The translations under genes and the position numbers were made by a program. The notes under the pieces are model-generated. The model made no database searches. It was not told the DNA's origin and saw only the letters and a program-made list of their open reading frames with translations. 64,000 bases of DNA, from contig OY744544.1 in assembly GCA_963556195.1 (NCBI GenBank), positions 44,542,484 through 44,606,483 on the forward strand, written 5' to 3'. The stretch is from Sepiola atlantica (lineage: Eukaryota > Mollusca > Cephalopoda > Sepiida > Sepiolidae). Below, piece after piece: positions 56,860 to 64,000 of the stretch (within the stretch, counting starts at the first letter, position 1; every line of letters begins with the position of its first letter).

Positions 56860-57901
56860 GTATCATTGATTGATACACGCCATAAACTGGTATCGTCTTG
56901 GCCTTCGGGGCTTGATTTACGCCGGTCTATGGGTCTGTCCTGTGCAGTTCTAGGAGGTCCACCCTCCCAGGCTTTGCCTCTCCTCTTTGGAGAGGAGTAA
57001 GTTTGTTGCTTACTGCCTGAGGCGCTCCTACCGGGGAATGCCGACGGGGCTGCCCAGGCAATTTTTAATAGCCAGAGTGCTCACCTTCTCGGGCGCTGGC
57101 TTTTCAAGTCCCACTTTCCCGACCCGAGCTTGGGTCACATCTTACTTGTGGGAGTAAGATAAACCTGGCCTTGTGCCTAACCTCCTGGGGAGGTAAATAA
57201 AATGTTGTATCATTGATTGATACACACCATAAACTGGTATCGTCTTGGCCTTCGGGGCTTGATTTACGCCGGTCTATGGGTCTGTCCTGTGCAGTTCTAG
57301 GAGGTCCACCCTCCCAGGCTTTGCCTCCCCTCTTTGGGGAGGAGTAAGTTTGTTGCTTACTGCCTGAGGCGCCCCTACCGGGGAATGCCGACGGGGCTGC
57401 CCAGGCAATTTTTAATGGCCAGAGTGCTCACCTTCTCGGGCGCTGGCTTTTCAAACCCCACTTTCCCGACTCGAGCTTGGGTCACATCTTACTTGTGGGA
57501 GTAAGATAAACCTGGCCTTGTGCCTAACCTCCTGGGGAGGTAAATAATATGTTGTATCATTGATACACACCATAAACTGGTATCGTCTTGGCCTTCGGGG
57601 CTTGATTTACGCCGGTCTATGGGTCTGTCCTGTGCAGTTCTAGGAGGTCCACATTCCCAGGCTTTGCCTCCCCTCTTTGGGGAGGAGTAAGTTTGTTGCT
57701 TACTGCCTGAGGCGCCCCTAGTGGGGAATGCCGACGGGGCTGCCCAGGCAATTTTTAATGGCCAGAGTGCTCACCTTCTCGGGCGCTGGCTTTTCAAACC
57801 CCACTTTCCTGACCCGAGCTTGGGTCACATCTTACTTGTGGGAGTAAGATACAACTGGCCTTGTGCCTAACCTCCTGGGGAGATAAATAAAATGTTGTAT
57901 T
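56860..57901 (+). repeat. Three tandem copies of the GC-rich ~345-bp repeat
   Basis: Units start at about 56,885, 57,231 and 57,574 (spacing 346 and 343 bp), joined by a short AT linker, TGTTGTATCATTGATTGATA followed by CAC(A/G)CCATAA. The linker has the inverted pair TGTATCA/TGATACA; the last linker has lost 4 bp. Unit identity is about 95% or more. GC content is near 55% in a background near 30%. No reading frame spans a unit; stem-forming segments such as CTCCCCTCTTTGGGGAGGAG are conserved. Class unknown: a structured, possibly SINE-derived satellite. Confidence 0.95.
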
Positions 57902-59244
57902 ATTAGTTTAAATAACAGTAACCCATTTGTATGGTAATAAAGGAGTGATAAATCAAAAAAAAACTTTCACATTTATTCATTTCAAATATATAGATATAAG
58001 ATATATATAAAGAAAAAAGCATTTTAAAAATTTGAGCTCTGGTAATGTATAAACTATTGAGCTACTATCCTAACGTTTATGTGAATTTATAGGAATTTAC
58101 TACTACTACTACTACAAGATGTACGGTCTCAACCTAAAGGATCTAGTAATCAGTAAAAGTGTGTTTAGTTATTTGGAATTTTCAGATGTAGTTAAGTAAT
58201 TATCTTCGGTGCAACTTAATAAATACAAGAGACAAATGCTCAAATAGTTGAAATCATTTTTTATTTTTAAATACAGTTCTGGGGCAAATTGAGTGAAAGT
58301 AGAATTTCTACAAGTGAGTTTATGGGCTTAGAAGAAGAGTGTTCCTTTTGTGATGTTAAGACCCAATTAAATAGCCTTAAAATGATCAAACGTTTCAAAA
58401 TGAACATCTCATTAAAGTAATAAATAACAAATTTCAGTAGAGATGCTTCCTCCTTTGGAGGGGGGGGGGGGTATATAACTTTGAAACTTTTATGCGTACC
58501 GTTAGATTCCTTGTGATAAATTACATCTGATTCAATACCTTGAACCTGATATGGTGCAGTCATATTCATTTTTTAAAGATTTAAGATTATTTGCTAAGAA
58601 TTTTAAAGTCAATTTAAATGCTTCAAGTTCCTTTTTAAATTTCGAATAGTCATGAACTAATTCATTTTGGTTTCCAGCTATTAACAAAAAAAAATAAAAT
58701 GACTGACTTGTTTCTGAAGAAACAGAAAGGCATCTTGGTGGATTTAATTTCGTAATTGAATTATTTCTTTAAACAGACTTTTAAAAAATTCATTTCAATA
58801 TTCGATTAATAGTACAAAAAAAATTCAATGTCTAATTATTAAAGTTACGTTCATGTGAGAATCACACACACACACACACGTGAAATTGTCTCATAATTTG
58901 ATTAATATATACATATGTATATTATTAATACAAAAAATTGTTTTCAATAAAATTGAGCTTTCGGAGTTGACTAAAACAAAGCTTACTGTTTCCTGTTCCT
59001 ATGTCCGCAGTGTTTTGATCACAATTGATTCTCTGCCCTTCTTAACAATAGGTTGAATATTTATTCAAAGTGACGCAGGAAGATTGATCAAAATCTGACG
59101 CACACATGAATAATTCGCCTGGAATAACATTTGCTTGTTCAATTGATTAGTGCATTAGCCTATGCCATCTCCAATCACATATTATGATCTATCTAAAATT
59201 ATAATTATATATAATTATATTATAATTATATATTATATATATAT

Positions 59245-59330
59245 AGAAGGCACATCCGGCATTGCCTGGGAATAAATGTAGACCCCATTTGTAATCTTGC
59301 TCCTATCCCTGAACCTTATATTACCATTTT
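59245..59330 (+). repeat. Diverged end resembling the 28,338 repeat
   Basis: After a TATATA tract: GAAGGCACATCCGGCATTGC then CTGGG, comparable with ACCCGTCGCCCGGCGTTGCA at 28,348. No second end found. Confidence 0.35.
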
Positions 59331-59409
59331 TATTCTGTTTTTTGTTTTCTATAATTTTAAAGTTATAAATCAAAAAACATAAAGTAAAACGTCTTTCCAT
59401 GAATGCAAG

Positions 59410-59983
59410 CTTTACAATATTATTGTAAACTATTCTAATATAAAAGAAAAGTTTACAATATTATTGTAAACTATTCTAATATAAAAGAAAAGTTTACAAT
59501 ATTATTGTAAACTATTCTAATATAAAAGAAAAGTTTACAATATTATTGTAAACTATTCTAATATAAAAGAAAAGTTTACAATATTATTGTAAACTATTCT
59601 AATATAAAAGAAAAGTTTACAATATTATTGTAAACTATTCTAATATAAAAGAAAAGTTTACAATATTATTGTAAACTATTCTAATACAAAAGAAAAGTTT
59701 ACAATATTATTGTAAACTTTTCTAATATAAAAGAAAAGTTTACAATATTATTGTAAACTATTCTAATATAAAAGAAAAGTTTACAATATTATTGTAAACT
59801 TTTCTAATATAAAAGAAAAGTTTACAATATTATTGTAAACTATTCTAATATAAAAGAAAAGTTTACAATATTATTGTAAACTATTCTAATATAAAAGAAA
59901 AGTTTACAATATTATTGTAAACTATTCTAATATAAAAGAAAAGTTTACAATATTATTGTAAACTATCCTAATATAAAAGAAAA
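59410..59983. repeat. 41-bp satellite, 14 units, each with a perfect hairpin
   Basis: Unit: GTTTACAATA, T, TATTGTAAAC, then TATTCTAATATAAAAGAAAA. The first 21 bp are a perfect palindrome with a one-base loop. Units 8 and 10 (starting 59,697 and 59,779) read CTTTTC instead of CTATTC, which extends the palindrome to 31 bp (GAAAAGTTTACAATA arm). Other units are almost identical. Not a CRISPR array: the spacers are identical. Confidence 0.97.
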
Positions 59984-60189
59984 GTTGGTTGATGTTGATA
60001 TAGTGGTTTGTTTTCAACTGCATCCTCGGACAAAGACAAAAATAACATTTATATTATATAATTTTTAAACGTTCACAATGAAGAAAAAAAAATTAGATTA
60101 AAAAAAAAACAATGAAAAGTTATTGATTTAAACGTTATTTTATAACTCACTATTATAGCTTAAAAAAATAGAGATGATAGAATTCTTAA

Positions 60190-60350
60190 TTACAATTAAT
60201 CTCACATGTCCCCGCATTACTAAGAGAATCATCAAATGTTACTTCTGTAGTGACTTAGGTCTAAATCACTATGGACACAACATTTGATGATTGTCTTTTC
60301 AGAGCATGAAACCTGATGTAATGTTGGGACATGTGGGTGAGTTATAATTC
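60190..60350. repeat. Hairpin-forming inverted repeat (possible MITE)
   Basis: CTCAC..CATGTCCC.GCATTAC and AATCATCAAATGTT on the left are matched in inverse on the right (AACATTTGATGATT; GTAATGTTGGGACATGTGGG TGAG). About 160 bp overall; no coding sequence. Confidence 0.65.
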
Positions 60351-60982
60351 CAACAATTTAATGAAACAAAATAGACTCTGCCTATTAATGGTATTATTTT
60401 AAATTTTTCAGTTCTTCAAATTTGTTCCTTAATATAAAAAAAAAAACAACCAACTTATTGGCTAACTTAGTACTTCCAATTTTCTCATGAATCATCAACT
60501 GTTTACTCTGATGATGATGATGATGATGAGTGATAGACTCAAAAGTATAAGATGTGCCAACAAGTTGGTTGCCTTTTTTTTAATAGACAAGAACATATTA
60601 GAAGAAATGGAAAACTGGTAGAAGTTTTCCTCGTATTTATTTGTCTCATAATGCATACAAACTTAGACGCAAGGTTGGTTTTTAGTGTGAGAGATACCAA
60701 GTTTCCGAAAAAATGGTTGCTCTCTATTTGGGGACAAAAATAAAAATATTTCCTAGTCAAAAAGAACCTCTCCTCTGACTGAATAGATACTATACTTTGA
60801 TTCTAGTCCAAAGATTGGGAGATAACTTGTCTACTTTTGTTAATTATTTTTGTTTGATGAAGTGTTAAAAATTATAATTGTGGTAATGTATACACAAATG
60901 CAATCCGGTTTCGAAAAAAAGATCTCATCATTATTTTATTTGTGTAACCTTTAACTATATTTTATTATTATTATAAAGCTCC

Positions 60983-60988
<6 letters not shown>

Positions 60989-61034
<46 letters not shown>
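60989..61034. repeat. (TA)n microsatellite
   Basis: About 23 TA units, with a second tract at 61,183-61,204. Confidence 0.95.
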
Positions 61035-61037
<3 letters not shown>

Positions 61038-61209
61038 TAATATAAAATATAGTTATGGCAAGCAAACTACACAGAAAGCTATTAGTATATTTTTATACTA
61101 CTAAGGTCTAATCATGTATTGAGTACTGTTGAGGTAAATACTGAAAAAATATATACATAATATATTATTTTATAATATAAGTATATATATATATATATAT
61201 ATATAGATA

Positions 61210-62350
61210 TGAATGGAGATTGATGTCTGTACCAGAAACTACATCATATTCTCGGATATTCTTTTCTTTCTAAAACATTGAAAATGGTTGTCCTATTTTA
61301 ATCATAATGCCGCTATTTGACCTAGATATCCCAAAGGTAAATCGGTTTTAAATTAAATGATGACCAATATAACATTTTGACCAAGTTTGACGATGGGCAA
61401 GCGCTGTGAATGCTAAGCTGTACACAAACTCAACCGAAAACATAACCTCTTTTGCAAAGGTAATTGTTGTTATAATAATAATAATAATGGTAATAACTAG
61501 CTTTAATAATGGTTTAACTAGCTTTAATAATGCTAATAACTAATTTAATGGTATTTAACAAACGCATGCCACTCATTTTCTTATTTATTTACTTAGAAAT
61601 TTGATCATTATTTATTCATGGACATGTCTGTAAAACATTATGCAAAACAAAAACCTGTACACTCACATTTCAACATCAAAAAGAAATTTAAAAAACGCCC
61701 ACGTCACTAAAATTTGCCAGTTAAAACAATATTTGAAAAGAATTCTTTTTGAATATCGTCTAAGAGAAAACTACCTTAAAATAGTTAAAGAAAAAAAAAA
61801 AATTGACAACAAAAGAAAAATTTATTTTAAATATTTCCTTTCTTATTGTTTTAAAAAAAATTACAAGACACATAAACAAGTTGTTTTTAATATCATCATA
61901 AAATACGCATGACTAAAAAATATATACATACATATATGACTGACTATATGTTATTTATATATGAGCTGTACATTGCTTGGGAGTCTTTACTTCCATTTTT
62001 GTTTTGCTCATGGAGCCCCCCCCCCTCCCTCCCTTAAAATATTGACATTTTTTGAAAGATAAGTCAATGAATGATTCTATGTAATAAAAAAAACTTATTT
62101 TGTAATAGAAAAGAACAGACGTTTTACGAAATGTTTAAATTTAATTATCAGAAATACTTTCGGGATTTTCTTTGCAAATAAAATTAAGATTAGTTTTAAA
62201 ATACACATTTGCTTGTAATTTGTATTTTTTTAAAGTAAACACATGCTTATCTAATAATTGTAAATAAGAAAACTACACGGTTGGACGTTATCACATTGTT
62301 TATATAAATTTTGTTTGCTATTTTCTGGGTTGTTTGTTCTGTTTTATTTT
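61210..62350. other. AT-rich stretch without a supported gene
   Basis: Contains an (ATA)n run near 61,470-61,500 and a repeated AACTAGCTTTAATAATGG block at 61,495-61,530. A 90-codon Lys/Asn/Tyr-rich frame at 61,640-61,912 is AT-driven and not supported. Confidence 0.4.
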
Positions 62351-62369
62351 CTTTTTAACTTAGTTCATC

Positions 62370-62870
62370 CCAAACAAGGCAAGTTGCCACTGTAGACATA
62401 AGGGGCTACTGAGAATTTAGGTGAAAGTTTAGGGGATCATCCTAAATTGGGAACTGTGCAACGAGATGCTTGTTTACTATAGTTTTAAATTTCTGCATGT
62501 CGATACAGTCGGGAAACAGGGAGCAGGGAGGGAGTTCCAAAGGCTGACAGCTCAAGGAAAGGAGCTATTGGAGTAGAAGGCTCTCCAGCATCTGGGGACT
62601 TTCACAGTGAATGGATGGGATTTAGCTGATTGTCGGGTTGGTTGAGTGTATTTACATCGAGGAGGCACTCGAGCAGCAAGTTTATCAGAGCACATTCCAT
62701 TGAAGTACTTGTAAAACAAGCCCAAGGATGCAACATTGTGGAGATGGGACAGGGCTGGTGCTTAGTAGATGGTGAGGGACCTATTAGATTAGCAACTCTT
62801 TTTTTGGACGTTGTCTAGGAGGTAGACTAGTGGATGATGTACCAGCCCAGATGTGACAACACTACTCCAT
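62370..62870 (-). pseudogene. LINE RT C-terminal fragment (Jockey/CR1-like)
   Basis: On the minus strand: LLDNVQK-like, VANLIGPSP, HNVASLGLFYKYFNGMCSDK, LAARVPPRCKYTQPTRQSAK, SHPFTVKVPRCWRAFYSNS and SFPELSAFGTPSLLPV. This is the conserved stretch after the RT thumb in Jockey/CR1-type LINEs (family pattern LSLFYRYFHGLCSSEL ... HPYTV ... SFFPR-x-S-x-LWNSLP). It has frame breaks and ends before the usual C-terminus; no RT palm lies upstream. Confidence 0.75.
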
Positions 62871-62879
62871 GCATGGGCG

Positions 62880-64000
62880 GATGGTGAAGTTTGACAAAGG
62901 TGGAAGTAAGAAAAACAACCGTAAAAGTATAACTTTGGTTTAAATTCTCTTTCTCAAATACAATATTTTCAGAGTGGACTTTTTTTATGCTATCACCGTG
63001 TTTGCACATGACAATTTTGTCAACGGAATTTGATAAAGTTAGATAACAAAATAATTAAATATAATAAGATATTTAAATATAAAATTATTGAAATAAAATT
63101 AAATAATACAATAATATTTATTATCGAAAAATAAAGAAAATGTATTGTTATTTTACATTTAGGTAAACAATGCAGCGAAAAATATAGTGCTTGTATCTTT
63201 TAATTAAAACAACATTGTAAGTAGTGGTTAGAAATAAAATTATTTTATCTAATATTAAGATATACAAGTAATTTAAAAAATAAGTAATTGAATAGTAATT
63301 GTAAATATAAATAATTAACATAAAGCTGAAAATAGAACAATGTAGAAATTAGTTTTTATTAATGGTGGAAGCTCTTACCGCTGTTTAGGGCATTATTGAA
63401 AAATGTTTCCATTGTAACACTCTTCCTAGTTAGATAAAGTATTTTCTAAAAGGAATTAAAGCAAATTACAGTTTATTGTTCTGAAAAAAAAATACATGGT
63501 GGCATGAGCACAAAAAGAAACGGCTATTCAGAATCAAATATTGATTTTTGTAGGAATGAACGTATCAATGACAATCTTTAGAACAGTTTTCTATAGAAAA
63601 AAAAATTTAAATTAAAAAAAAAACTTAATGACATTTATGTAATTAAAAAAACTATGATCCTATAAAGTACAATAAAAAGGTTTAATTCTTTTTTGTTCTA
63701 CTTTTCCTTTTACACTCTTCTCCCACTTTCTATCAAATTATTCTAAATATCTCATCTGAAAGCTCCCAATACTGCCCATGCAATGTGTTCTTTATACTAT
63801 AATCACCTAATCGGCCAGTCGTTAATCTATTATATAAATAGTATGTCCAGTAAAGGCTCCCAAAGTACTCCACAGAATTCATAAAGTTTACATTTTTTTT
63901 AATCCTTCACCTTCCGGTCCCATAATATCGAAAAATTAGAAAAAAAACATCCATTTCTTTGTTACGAACCGACACAGAACTTCTTGGGGTGGGGGCGTAC
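62880..64000. other. AT-rich stretch without a supported gene
   Basis: Low-complexity A/T sequence to the window end; nothing recognisable as gene, RNA or structured repeat. Confidence 0.4.

Noticed and set aside
59410..59983. CRISPR array
   Set aside because: The sequences between the palindromes are identical in every unit, the genome is eukaryotic, and no cas-like gene is present.

Overview
This is animal nuclear DNA: very AT-rich, intron-poor in recognisable coding sequence, and packed with decayed transposons, SINE-like repeats, fold-back elements and microsatellites. A mollusc is the best guess, and a cephalopod plausible. The reasons are several copies of the AAGGGAGATAACT-type motif common in molluscan repeats, a 5S-like pseudogene carrying the GATCAC-GAAGTTAAGCAACG core, tRNA-headed SINE-like repeats and the mix of LINEs. 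This is inference; no complete host gene is present to test it. Nothing bacterial was found and no viral element was recognised.

Host coding sequence is sparse. Two short minus-strand segments (3,266-3,303 and 755-644) have good splice sites, join in phase and end in a stop beside an AATAAA, so they look like the last two coding exons of a minus-strand gene. Two plus-strand segments (10,447-10,475 and 33,174-33,253) also have good splice sites and join in phase. None could be assigned to a named protein.

Layout. 1.8-3.1 kb: a dead mariner lying in the predicted intron of the minus-strand gene. 6.6 kb: a 5S rRNA pseudogene. 7.0-9.8 kb: a minus-strand LINE that has lost its reverse-transcriptase domain. 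11.2 kb: a 24-bp minisatellite. 12.7-13.7 kb: a fold-back element. 15.3-17.0 kb: a 1.7-kb pyrimidine/TATA satellite giving long artefactual reading frames. 21.7-25.2 kb: a plus-strand LINE split by a second LINE with a 9-bp target duplication. 27.6-28.2, 33.5-33.7, 50.7-51.3 and 54.8-55.9 kb: pairs of one SINE-like repeat, always head-to-head. 40.3, 43.3, 47.9 and 53.4 kb: miniature inverted-repeat or hAT elements, three with clean target duplications. 55.1 and 56.9-57.9 kb: four copies of a GC-rich repeat of about 345 bp, one abutting a U2 snRNA-like fragment. 59.4-60.0 kb: a 14-unit satellite in which every unit holds a perfect hairpin. 62.4-62.9 kb: a LINE tail.

No operon-like or defence-like system is visible. 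The most unusual signals are the recurring head-to-head architecture, the U2-like segment joined to the GC-rich repeat, and the hairpin satellite.
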